Both the position numbers and the translations under genes were made by a program. Positions 23,601 to 34,058 of a stretch of 64,000 bases of DNA are shown here, in pieces. The stretch's first letter is position 1; every line of letters begins with the position of its first letter. Source of the stretch: Esteya vermicola (taxonomy: Eukaryota > Ascomycota > Sordariomycetes > Ophiostomatales > Ophiostomataceae); assembly GCA_002778215.1 (NCBI GenBank), contig PCDM01000012.1, positions 1,178,001-1,242,000 on the forward strand, written 5' to 3'. The notes beneath the pieces are model-generated. The model did not search any database, was not told the DNA's origin, and saw nothing but the letters and a program-made list of their open reading frames with translations.

Positions 23601-23993
23601 AGGCTTGACAAGAGCACTGGCGTAAAAAGTGGTCTGAGATTGTGGGGTGTGGTATGTGTAGTGCTGCTGCTGCTGCTGCTGCTGCTGCTGTGAAGCATCG
23701 AGGCTCTGTGTGGGCAGGATGGGGCCAGTGGGGATGGAGAGGGCAGATGTGGCCGTGACGGGAGCACACGAGACGAGCGGGAGGCTGCCAGAGGCTACCG
23801 ATGTGGAAGAGGTCGGTGAAGAATGCGTGCCGACGGGAGAGCAGTAGGCAAGAGCAGAGTTGGCGGCACTGCTGGCATGGGACTGGACATTGCCGGTGGA
23901 CTCTTGGAGAGGCAGACGATGATGCCGGCCAACGGAGCCGTCATTGCTAAAGTCGGCATGCTGCGAGGGCAGCACGGGGCAGGCTACCTCCAT
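20603..23993 (-). CDS. abaA: AbaA, TEA/ATTS-domain transcription factor
   Basis: Two exons, 23993-23267 and 23214-20603, give 1,112 residues. The 52-nt intron (GTACGTAAGG donor, TCCAG acceptor) splits the TEA domain. Before it comes KTEQIWPDVLEDAFLD; after it ALLLIPQMGRKKYAMRGQLH, LISEYLWVAYCISLPPG and RKQVSSHIQVLKNFF, the third-helix region that contacts DNA. The first 210 residues and the C-terminal 400 are Gln/Ser/Pro/His-rich with several poly-Gln runs, typical of activation regions. In Aspergillus, AbaA acts after BrlA and before WetA in conidiophore development, and it is conserved in Sordariomycetes such as Fusarium. It binds CATTCY; five such sites lie upstream (24115-24499). A start at 24068 would add 25 residues. 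The product is longer than Aspergillus AbaA (about 800 residues), mainly through low-complexity expansion. Confidence 0.92.
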
Positions 23994-26900
23994 GGTGATG
24001 CCAGAGAATATGGAGATGGGACGGGGCAGAGGAGAGGAAAAGAGGAGAGAAAATATGATGGGGAACAAAGAGCTTGCCCAGAGCTTGTCAAGAATTCAAA
24101 CGATGAGAGAACCTGGAATGGTGCCAGAGGAGGGGACGGGAATCGTCTTGAGCAGTGGTGTAAAACTGGACGGTCTGCAGTGCAGTGGCCCGTCTACTGA
24201 TTGTTCAGAAAGGAGTGTGTAGGAGCGTAGAGTGTAGAGAGTCTGTTTGAAAAGAATGAAAGAGACTGACTAGTAAGGAAGAGAAAAATGCAACGATACT
24301 GAAGGAGAGACGAGAGAGGAAGGAGTGAATGATAAAGAATGAATGCTGCTCAAAGAACTATAGAGGGAAAGTTTGTTTGTTGTACATGCCAGCAGAAGGC
24401 GGACTGAAGTAGGAGGAGGGAGAGGCTTCTTATGAAGGATCATGGACTTTGAGATACCAACGCGCTGTGCGGTCTCGGTCCATTCCTGAGGAGCATTCCG
24501 CGGTCAAAACAGTGTGACAGGGACGTCCAGGAACACGACGGAGGAGCCAACAGAAGAGAAGGGAGCTGTGATGTGGATGCACATCCCCATTTCTGTTCAT
24601 CTCATGGTTGGCGAGACCAACAAGGAAAGTACTCGTACTTTGGCCCAGCAGGACTACTTTCAGAGGGGGGGTGTGTGGAAAAGTGAGAGAGCGAGGGAGG
24701 TGGGGGACTCGCCGGAGAGAGAGGACCGGCGAGAGAGGGCGAGAGAGGGTGAGAGAGGGCTAGAGAGAGAGGGCTAGAGAGAGGCAGCAGTCAGAGAGAG
24801 AGGATACATAGTACGGGCAACAACCGCTGGCATGCCCTTTGGGGCGGTGCTGGCCTGTCCCACCGACTCCTTGGTGAGGGGGGGTGTGAGGGCAGAGGGC
24901 AGAGAGGGCAGAGAGGTAAGAGTAGTGAGGGTGTTGGTGAGGAGAGGTAATCGTGTTAGGTAATCTTAGTGTGCCATGAGGGAGAGGGGCGAGAGGAACG
25001 CCGCCGGCGATCAGAGAGTCCACCATTAGGGATGTGGAAAGTGGAGGAGGAGGAAGATGGGAAGAGGGGGGGGGGGGGGGTGCAGAGGGGTCTCGAGGAG
25101 AGGGAGGACCCAGTGGGAGACAGGGAGGAGGAGAGGGTAGAGTGAGAGAGGGCAGAGAGTGAGGGCAGAGCAGCAGACGGGCGAAATTCTGCAAGAAGGC
25201 TGGCCGTTGGAGGTCTCACGAAAGACAGACGCATTGCTAAGCCAAACAAGAGGCCGGTTTGCTAGACAAGAGAGAATCAAGAGATGGACAGGTGCTTTCC
25301 AGCCATCCACTTTCATCATCTAAACAAGCATGAGACAAGTGCTCTCACGGGGCGAGACAGCATCCGACAGCTCGACAGCTCGACAGCAATCCGCCAGCAG
25401 GAGGGACAGAAAGCCCTCCCAGCACGGTCACCCCATCTCGGCAGTCTTCCGGGGCGGTCTTTGTCTAGCAGATTCTGCAGCTAAACTTGTCGATTTTTTT
25501 CTCGGTTTTTTTTCTTCGACTTTTTTTTTTCTTCTCGCTCGCTCATACGACTTGTCCACATTCTTCAGGAGCCGAACGACCCAGCCAAAGAGAGTTTGCC
25601 AACTGGGCCATGCAAGGAGGCACGGCTAGCGTCGAAGAACTATGGAGAAGAGGTCCATCGAGCAAACTGGCAAGGCTCTCAGCGTACGTGGTACCTCGTA
25701 CCGCCTCCCTTTCTTCAGGTCTTCGGGTGCCTGGATTATCCACTAGGTCAACCCTCCCGAGCTGCGTCGTGAAATCTCTTTTTTTCCCCTCCCCTGCTCA
25801 GCGTGTCTTTGTTGTTGGCTTCTCGCTGATGGAATGCCAACAGGCTCATTTCCCCTTCTGTTCTGGCCTATTCTTGGGAACGCCAGGAACGTCAGCACAG
25901 CTATTAGATCGCTAGACAGGAATGCAATAGAGAAAGCCAGGACAGATGACAACAAGAGGAAAGTAAACAAACAAAGCAGAGGGAGCCCAAACAGCCAAAC
26001 AAGAAACAGCCAGACCAGAAACCAGAAACACGACTGGCATGCCGGAAAATGAACTGGCAAAAGAACATATAGAGAGAAAAAAAACACAGGTGAAGCGGGC
26101 CAGAATACGAACAGACAAGATCCACGAACCAGTTCCTCCTTCTGGCGAGGGAGAGGCAGGATGGCCCGGCTTCCATGAGCAAGTACTGACGAAACCGGAA
26201 GTGCATAGACCGTTGCGCTTGTTGTGCAGAGTGAGCTGCAAGCACTTTACACCTTGCATAAGTAGGGGCCAGAGACCAGGGTCGGAGACCAGGGTGAGAG
26301 AAGGTGGGGGAGGCAAATGGGCAAAAGGCAAGAGGCAAAAGAGCAAAAGAGCAAAAATCAAAAAGAAAGCGCAAAAGAAAGCGCAGAATAGAGCAATACG
26401 AAGACGAGTCGACAGCCGAACAGGCATGGCAGGCGCAACCACCGTCGTACTTTCCCATCTCATCCCTCTCTCCATCGCTCTGGTCGCGACGCCCGCACCA
26501 CGCGATCGTGTGCGTAGTCACCCCTTCTCACCTTGTCATCTGGCAGGCGCACCGCGAGGAAGAAGCAAGCTGCCGGCGGCAGGCACGACAGAACCTCGCT
26601 GTTGCTGCCCTTTTTCTGGCCGTGGCAGACGCGTGCTCCTGCTTCTTTAGGCTTAGGTGAGCAGAGCTTTTTTTTCTTTTTTTTTTCTTTTTCTGCTTTT
26701 TTCTGCTTTTCCTGCCTATTCTGCCCCTTCCACGTCTCCCTGGCTTCCATGTTCCCCTCTACCCAGAGCGTCCCTGTCGCCGCTCTCTTGACCAGAGGCG
26801 CGTCTGCGCGCGTATTCGCTAAAGAAAGCCATCCTTCTACTCCATCCGGCAATCCTCCTCTCGCCTCTGCTTTCTTTTTTTTCCACGGCTTCTTATGTGC

Positions 26901-27422
26901 GTCATCCGTGTCGTATTGTCGTATTGCCGTTTCTTTTTCCATTTGCGCTGCCCTTCTCCCCATTCGCTCCTTCCCTCTTTCTGCTCTGTGTGTTTCAGGA
27001 CGCAAGGGAGATGCTCGACTACCGTCCCGATTGAGAAAGGACTCTCTGACAGGCATGGAATAAGATTTGTCCTCTCTCCTCTCTTCACGCAGCCCACCTC
27101 TCGCCCTATTACATACGATGGGTACATACAATTAGTACTGTCCATTCAGTACTATGTAGAGTGCAAACAAGTACGCCGTAATTAAGATAGCCTATCCCTA
27201 ATGCCACGATCCTGTCCCCTATAGCCCTTTTTGGTGCCTCCTGGAACGCCCATGCGACCGCGTCAGTCTACTCGTACACTGCATGTCCATTCATTACTTA
27301 ATCAAACTTCATTCCTGTCCTCGATCCCTTTCTCCCCCTCATTCTCGCCATCGCGACCGCGCACTCGTCCTGTGAAAAAAGTTGGCACAGCCTGATCGCG
27401 ATTCTCGAGAGGCACGTGACTA
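23994..27422. other. 3.4-kb region upstream of abaA, downstream of MRD1
   Basis: This is expected to hold the abaA promoter and probably a long leader, plus the MRD1 3' end. It has the CATTCY cluster (24115-24499), a GA-rich tract (24660-24800), and G-rich tracts with AGAGGGG/A elements including a G run at about 25067-25080. It also has A-rich AGAGCAAAA-type repeats (26320-26400) and T runs (26668-26710). Frames of about 200 codons at 26039-26650, 26460-27131 and 26533-27063 encode composition-driven peptides. No gene is supported. Confidence 0.55.
24115..24499. promoter_or_regulatory. Cluster of five CATTCY elements upstream of abaA
   Basis: CATTCC occurs on the plus strand at 24481-24486 and 24494-24499, and its complement at 24115-24120. 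CATTCT complements (AGAATG) lie at 24253-24258 and 24336-24341. CATTCY is the published AbaA recognition sequence in Aspergillus. About 0.4 sites are expected in this length by chance. They lie 120-510 bp upstream of the chosen abaA start, which fits positive autoregulation. Confidence 0.6.
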
Positions 27423-30400
27423 TCAGTACGCGCCGTCCTCGGCTGCGTCTTCGCCAATCTGCACGCGCGACCGCTGCCGACGACCCGTCGTGAGCTGGTC
27501 CAGAGCCACCCGGTCCACCTGCGACCCGACCTTCTTGCGCATCTTGGCCAGCTCCTCCTCAGGGTCGAGAGCCTCCGCCTCCGCGTACTGCAGCACCAGC
27601 CGCCGCCCCAGGAGATGCGTGTCCCGCAGCGCCTCCATGGCATGGGCCGCCTCGGCGGGCGTGACAAACTCGGCAAACGCGTAGCCGCGCGTTCCACTGC
27701 CCACTTTCCGGGGCAGCCGCACCGCCTTGAGCTGCCCGTACGTGCCCAGCAGCGTCCGCAGGTCCTTGCGCGTCGCCTCAAACGGCAGATTCTTGACGAT
27801 AATCTTGCTGCCCTCGTTTGCCGCCTGCTTGCGCTTGCGGTCGGCCTCGCGCCGATCCGCCGCCGCGTCCTGCTGGCCCCGGTGCGCTGCCTGCACCGTC
27901 AGCGTGTGGCTCTGTAGGATGAAGCCGTTCATCGTCTTCACCGCCGCCTCCGCTGCCGCCCGGCTGCGGAACTCCACAAAGCCGTAGCCCATGCTGAGCA
28001 CCTCGCCCGCCTTCTTCGGGTTCGGCTTCGTGTTCACGCGCGCCGACACAAAGCCGTCGAGCTCGGCAAAGGCGGCTCCCAGCTGCTGCGTCGTCGTTGT
28101 AAAGTTGAGGTTCCGAACAAACAAGGAACTCGTCATGGCCTCTGTGTCTGCGGCCGCTGCCGCCGCCGCCGCTCCCGTCTCCGCCTCTGCCGAGGCCGTC
28201 TCGCCGAGCAGCTCGCCAGCCGTCACCTTGGGGCCCTTGCCCTTCTTCCCGCCCTCGGCACCCGCAACACCCGCCTCGTGCAGAAGCTCATCCTTTGTGC
28301 TCTCGCCAAACAGGCTCTCCGGACACTTCTCCAGCATCAGAAGAGTGTCGTTGATCCGCCGGTACGCGAGCTGCGCATACGCCAGCCGCCCGTGGGCCGC
28401 CTGCGCAAACTGCACAATGGCAATGGTGCCGCCTGACGGCATCAGCACACGCACTACAGGGCCATACTCCTCAAACATGCTACGCAGCTCCTGAGACGTG
28501 GTGCCATAGGCAAAATTCTTGACCAGAATGCACCGGTCTCCCCGCTTGGTATGCGGCTTGAAGGCGTCAAAATCCACGCCGTTGGCGGCAAAGTAGCTCT
28601 TGGTCTCCTCAATGATCGACGTCTGCCGCACGGCCTGCCGCACGGCCTCGTCGGACGAAGTCGGGTCCAGAATCTCAGACTTGGACATGCCCAAGCGCTC
28701 AGCCACGGCAGCATTGACAGCGTCCTGGCTCATGAATAACGCGTTCCACGAAAATGCACTAGACGCCGCCTCCGCCTTCTTCCGCAGCAGTCTCTGCTTC
28801 TTTAGCGGCAGCTGGGACAAAGCAAACTCGTCCATGGCGGCCGCTGTAGAGGACTTTTTCGCCTTGGCAGGCAGGACGTGCAGGATTCGACCCTGGAACG
28901 TCCGGCCGTCGGCGTTGTGATAGGCAGCTAGAGCTGCCGACGGGTCCACGAAAAGAACCATGGCAAATCCCTTGTTGGAGCCGGCGTTCGTCACAGGAAG
29001 GTGGACCTGTGGAGAGTGGAGTGGCCATGACAAAACACTGGTTAGCAACGCTGCTTTTTCTTTGGTGAAAAAAAAGGAGGGAAAAAACAGAAGAAAAAAA
29101 ACGTAAACGAAAACGTAAACGGTAGAAAAACAGCAGAAAAACAGCCCATATTTTGGTCCACCCAAAAATTTTCATAGCTTTTTTTTAGTTCAGACAACAA
29201 GATATCTACTAAAATACTTGGCCCAGGTTCGCATCATATGCCGAATGACATAAGCTGTCCCTATCAGGGGTTCATCACAACAGAAAAAAAAGCGTATGCA
29301 TGGGGTAGGGGAGGGGGGGGGGGGGGGGGGGTGGAATGCGGCTGGTCCAGGCACATCTCTCGGGAGGGGGGAGGAGATGATCAGCACATACCTCTTTCAC
29401 GCTGCCAAACGTTTCAAAGTATTTCCAAAAGTCGGCCTCTACCGCACCGTAGGGTAAATTCCTGATAAATAGTCGGGACGTCTCGCGGATTTGGTCTTCT
29501 GGCGAGACCGGCTCGTTGGATACAGACACGGTCTTGGCTTGGCTAGCTGCCACCTCAACGTCTTTGTGTTCTTTCTCGCTCGGCTTCGCTGAATCGACGA
29601 CCATGCTGTCCTCCACGTCGTTGACGTGAGCGACCTCGGCTGTCTGGGACTCCGCAAGTACCGGAGATGCGGTAACGATGGGCGGGGCCAGCTCGCTAGG
29701 ATCCAGCAGATCCAAAAGTCGATTGGTTCGAGATCGGAGCCAATCATCGTCTGTAGCAGACGCGTCTGCTTGCTTCTGCTGCTGTTGCTGCTTCTGCTGG
29801 GATGGCTGCTGGGATGACTGCTGCTCTGGCTGTCGGTTCAGCTGCTCACTCCGTTGCCGGGATCCTTCTGGCTGAGGCGGCTGCTGGGGCGCAGTAGTGT
29901 CCGCTGCATTCCTGTCGACCTCTTCGATCGCAGTAGCGCTGATCACTACTTTAGATGCCTCCGCCCCCTCCTCAGCTGCTGTTGCCCGATCTTGGATCGG
30001 AGTCGCCGCCGTTGTCGCATCAACCACCTCAATACCCCCTCTCCTATTGGTCGGCTTTGCCGGCAGCGACTCGTACTCGTCATCGCTCTCCCCTTCTGCT
30101 GCAGCTAACGCTGCTGTCTCTGTCACGGCTGCGGCACCCCCCCTCGTAGTCCCCGTGACCCCATCGGCCAACTGCGCACCCTGCTCCAGACCACTGCCCA
30201 CTGTTGCAAACACGTCGGCAGTGCTGCTGATGCCCCGACCGTGTTGTGGCTTCATCACCTCGAGAAACTCACGCAACTTGGGGTCGGCCTTTTCATCTAG
30301 CCTCCTCTTCTTTGACGGCTGGCCATGCTCAGCTTCGTCTTCCGGCGGTCGCCTTGGCCCAGGGCCCGAGGAGGGGTGTGTGTATTGAGGCGCTTCGTGG

Positions 30401-30705
30401 ATGGGCTTGGCCACCTCGACAAACAGCTTGGACATGCGAATATAGGAGCGGTGAAAATAGCGGACAGCGCTCTTCGCCTCCTCTGGCGACCGATATCCAA
30501 TAAAGGCAATCCGCCGCCGAGCAATCAGCCGAATATCGGTAATGTGACGGCCGCCTGCTGAAAAGTGCTTGCGAAGGAGTTCGTCGGTCATGTTGACAGG
30601 TAGATTCTTCACAAAAATTCGGGACGACTCGTCTCCCGTAAATGAAGGAGCGGCCCCTGAGCCTTCAGGAGTATCCATGGCTGTGGCGGTCATGGTAGAA
30701 GTCAT
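27423..30705 (-). CDS. MRD1: Mrd1, five-RRM pre-rRNA processing factor
   Basis: Two exons, 30705-29392 and 29006-27423, give 965 residues. Five RRMs are visible: RRM1 near residue 24 (SRIFVKNLPVNMTDELL), RRM2 near 411 (SRLFIRNLPYGAVEADFWKY), RRM3 near 593 (CILVKNFAYGTTSQEL), RRM4 near 730 (SLFVRNLNF) and RRM5 near 837 (KIIVKNLPFEATRKDL). A Gln-rich disordered stretch of about 250 residues separates RRM1 and RRM2. Mrd1 binds the 35S pre-rRNA and the U3 snoRNA and is needed for 18S rRNA production in the nucleolus. The intron is long for this window (385 nt, 29007-29391), contains a 16-base or so G run, and interrupts RRM2 after GSVKE; the join gives GSVKEVHLPV. A start at 30714 adds three residues. 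The layout matches Mrd1 and its vertebrate relative RBM19. Confidence 0.94.
29007..29391 (-). other. Long MRD1 intron with poly-G tract
   Basis: Donor GTATGT and acceptor CCACAG flank 385 nt, about five times the other introns here. It contains an uninterrupted G run on the plus strand (about 29313-29332, broken by one A and ending before TGG) and A/T-rich sequence with AACGTAAACG repeats (29100-29120). Confidence 0.8.
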
Positions 30706-30872
30706 CTTGAGCACAAGATGAAATTCCCCGACTCGAAGAGAAAAAAACGAGAGAAAAAAAAAAGTAGGTGGTTACTGGGGGTGAAGAAGAAAAAAAAAGG
30801 TTATCTTATCGTGAAATATGGGTCTATATAAAATTGATCGGAAATTCTTTTTGCCGCTTAGCTAAATTGTCG

Positions 30873-30880
30873 TCACGTGA
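30873..30880. promoter_or_regulatory. Palindromic E-box TCACGTGA upstream of MRD1
   Basis: A perfect 8-bp palindrome with a CACGTG core, about 168 bp upstream of the MRD1 start. It is a typical site for bHLH proteins such as Cbf1 or USF-type factors. Two further copies (32499-32506, 44573-44580) lie upstream of other genes. Confidence 0.45.
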
Positions 30881-31069
30881 TGCGGTTTACATCTGGCTCT
30901 TGTCCTTCCATTCGCATCACGATCTTTTACGTTTTGTCCAAGATGCTATGCTCTTTATCTCAAAAGGCTTTTTAGTTTTGCGGCCCACTATGGAATGTGG
31001 ATTTGGTGTGCCTCGGATGGAAAGTTCAAAGGCAACTTGGACATGGAGCTTCCGATGTACTCATTGACT

Positions 31070-32480
31070 CGCCAAATGAACTTTATGAACCCCTTTTGCG
31101 AGAATTGAGAAAGAGTGAAATTATGAAAGGGTCGATTGATTTGTTGCAAATCAATTATTTAGTGTAACTTTACACTCTCAAAGTATTGCCATGGGTAAAA
31201 ATTACTTCATTTCATTATTTTAGGGATGCTTTGTATGAGTTGAATCCTCTCATAGTTCTTTTGATTTCCTTGAAAAGGGCATGAATAAGTTGGATTCGTT
31301 TTCCTTAAAACCACCCGACTCGCTGTGATCCTTTGTTTAAGCTTATTATAGGTTGAATTATAGACGTCATGTAAAATGCTGTCCCAGCGAGGCACCTGGC
31401 GAACAGATGCACTGCCTTCTCAATTCATAGTAAAGCAACAGAGACCATCTCGTCGACGGTCCACGAATGGATATAGCGAGTAGAAGGATTAACACAACCT
31501 TTTGCTTTTGAATAACTATCTATTGATGTGTATTGACAATTTTGCGATAGCTGGTAGATGTAAAATTGAATAGCTGTAAGATGGTAACCCTATTATTACT
31601 CTACGATAACAAATAAACTGATGCGATGTCACGACTGAATATTTCATATTCCTCTTGCATTGATATCTATCTTAGAAGAAACACGCCATTCAAACCTGGC
31701 AGAAAACAGAAGAGGTGAGATATACAAAGACACATGCATTATTATGATGTGGTTAAAAAGAGCATGGGTCTATATCTTTATACAAAAAAACACGATACGC
31801 TGTTTTCTTTCTATTTGACCAAAATTACAAACAACTAGTCATGTAATATATTTAATTATATAAAGCGTTTTTTTTGGTTTATTGTAAAAAGACTTGAACG
31901 ATGTACGGCATGCCAAACAATTTGGACGACATGAAGCAGAAGTCGAAGAACTAAAAGAAGACGATATACCTCAAGTGAAACTTTCCACGATTGAAATACC
32001 TATCTACCAGAAGCCACACTTGGGTCCGACATAGTTGTAAAGCATTCAAACCCTTTACGGACATTCTATTCTGGCCATTTGATATTTATACATGCATTAC
32101 GAATTTCCTAATAACCTGTTCCGTAAATGATCTCTTCTTCGACAATTCTAGCGCTGCTACTCCCCAAACATCTCTAACTTGTCACTCGATAAAAAAATTA
32201 TTATCGTAGGCCATGGGCATACTGATTGTTTTGGAATATTAAAATATAAATAATACTCAAATCTTTGCAGAAAATTATGGTTCTCAACCTCTTAAAAGAC
32301 TGTCCATTGAATACGCTCGTAAAGTGCATATATACATTGGTGTTTCGATAGATGTCAGTTGCTACAAATATATCCTAATGGCCAAGTGAATTATGGTACA
32401 ATGATTTCCTGATGATGAATACCTGCTTCCCATCTTCGCAGGTCATCTGGATGGCTGCAGCGAGTATGATGTCAACGGTT
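31070..32480. other. AT-rich block, possible decayed insert
   Basis: GC content falls to an estimated 20-35% per 60-base line, while flanking genes are well over 50%. Stops occur in all frames and no complete gene is present. On the plus strand a stretch of about 60 codons ending near 31166 has a protein-like composition (for example ASDVLIDSPNELYEPLLREL), but I do not recognise it. This could be a mobile element degraded by repeat-induced point mutation, or simply an AT isochore. Confidence 0.5.
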
Positions 32481-32498
32481 AGTAAGCATACGAATACG

Positions 32499-32506
32499 TC
32501 ACGTGA
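32499..32506. promoter_or_regulatory. Palindromic E-box TCACGTGA, LC8 side
   Basis: Same 8-bp palindrome as before MRD1, here 768 bp upstream of the LC8 start and at the right border of the AT-rich block. Confidence 0.35.
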
Positions 32507-33217
32507 TGAGGACAAAGGTCCGGTCTCCGCACTACTAGTGAGATTTGTTTGTTTTCTTTTGTTTCTTGCTAAACATCATCGCCAAGTCAGCCTTGAAAAG
32601 GAAAAAAAAAGTACGCGTTACTCCCTCATCTGCTCTTCCAGTGCCCCCCCCCCCTCCTTCCCTCCTCTCTCATCGCATCGAAGCTGCTTCCCCCTTGCTA
32701 CCGTTGTGCGGACTTTCTGCCCCCCTTCCCGCCTATTAACGAGCGAACCAACTGAGCCAGGCTGCAGGGTAAGCTCTTCTCCATATTCATCCCTCCACTC
32801 GCCGCGGTTGCTTCTTGGCTGGTGACCGCCAGCAAATGTCTGAGGGGAATAAGCAATAAAAGAAATAAAAGCAATAAAAGCAATCAAGCAATAAAGCGGT
32901 CCCCAGAAATGCCACGTCTAGTCTGGACAGGGCTCCGTTCTTCCCCCCTCCTTCTCCCTGCCTACTTACCAATGCAATTACCCGCTTCTCTAACCAAACT
33001 CTGGACATTCCTCAAACCGTCAACGGGTCAGCGGTGGCTTGAGGCTTGGTCAGAGCGGATCCCTCCTGGATGGGAAGGCTATGCCCTTTTTCACTCTTCA
33101 CTTGCCACTTGTCAAATGAACATTTTGCACCTTCTCTTCATGGACAATGTAAGCTGACTTCTAGTCCTTCGCGGCAACAGCATAGTATCCTGGCAACCGG
33201 TCCTTTTTTCTTTTTTT

Positions 33218-33225
33218 TATAAAAA
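33218..33225 (+). promoter_or_regulatory. TATA-like element before LC8
   Basis: A T-run followed by TATAAAAA lies 49 bp before the LC8 ATG. Position and sequence suit a core promoter, though the surrounding homopolymers make a chance match possible. Confidence 0.4.
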
Positions 33226-33273
33226 AAAACCCTGCTCTCCCGAGTCACGCGCCCAACCCTAAACTCCAGAACA

Positions 33274-34058
33274 ATGACTGTCGAGACGAAGCTAGAGACA
33301 CCGTCGCCCGCGGCGCGAGAGAAGCTCGAGGGTGAGTTTTCTGCTCATCCGGCCCAGGGGGCAGCTAGGCTGCTAGAAGAATGATACAGGACGATTTGCT
33401 GACGGTGGCGCGCGCTCTTTTTCTCGCCTCTTCCATCACAGCCCAGGTGAAATCGGCCGACATGGTAGGCTCGACCTGTTTTTTTCGGAAGCTCACGCGG
33501 CGCAAGCTAATGAATACAGACGGAAGAGATGCAGTCCGAGGCTATCGAAGTTGGTATGTGTCGGGTGTGACTCGAAGTTGGGACTGTTTCAAAACAGCAC
33601 CCAGAGAGCCTCTCCGCCTCTCAGCAGGCCCCTGACAGAATCCATGCTGACCATACTCGCAGCCCAGGATGCCATGGCCAAGTTCACCGTAGAGAAGGTA
33701 GGCATTTCTCTGTCTATAGGAATCTCTGCTGCCCGGATCTGCTAACACGCCCCCAGGACATTGCCAAGTACATCAAGAAGACGGTATGTCCATCTTCTTC
33801 AGGCCACGAGAGATAACCTGGCCATCTGCCTCTCTCTGTACTGACATCCATGCCTCCAGTTCGATGACCGCAAGGGCCCGACCTGGCACTGCATCGTGGG
33901 CCGCAACTTTGGCAGTTTTGTGACGCACGGTGAGTCCCTCTCCCTGCCAGAAAACCGCAGTCACGTCGATGCTAATGCATGCCATTCATAAAGAAACAAA
34001 GCACTTTCTGTACTTTTACCTGGGACACTGCGCGATTCTCCTGTTTAAAACACAGTAG
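33274..34058 (+). CDS. nudG: Dynein light chain LC8
   Basis: Seven exons (33274-33331, 33442-33464, 33520-33553, 33663-33697, 33757-33783, 33860-33929, 33994-34058) total 312 nt, 103 residues. LC8 proteins are normally about 90 residues; the extra lies in the N-terminus (MTVETKLETPSPAAREKLE). The conserved body reads AQVKSADM, TEEMQSEAIEVAQDAMAKFT, VEKDIAKYIKKTFDDRKGPT, WHCIVGRNFGSFVTH and ETKHFLYFYLGHCAILLFKT, almost identical across eukaryotes. LC8 is a homodimeric hub that binds TQT-type peptides and assembles dynein intermediate chains, nuclear pore and other partners; in Aspergillus the gene (nudG) is required for nuclear migration. All six introns (55-110 nt) have GT..AG borders, and four exons are under 36 nt. 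It is convergent with the ELL-type gene. Confidence 0.95.

Larger units (their letters stand above)
30706..33273. other. Intergenic region between MRD1 and LC8, with an AT-rich core
   Basis: These two genes are divergent. The MRD1-proximal part has A runs and the palindrome TCACGTGA (30873-30880). The core (about 31070-32480) is strikingly AT-rich. The LC8-proximal part has a second TCACGTGA (32499-32506), a C run near 32645-32655, a short AATAAAAG repeat (about 32850-32895), and a TATA-like element before LC8. No gene is supported. Confidence 0.6.

Noticed and set aside
26460..27131. Overlapping frames on both strands upstream of abaA
   Set aside because: Poly-Phe and poly-Lys content from T/A runs; no recognisable domain.
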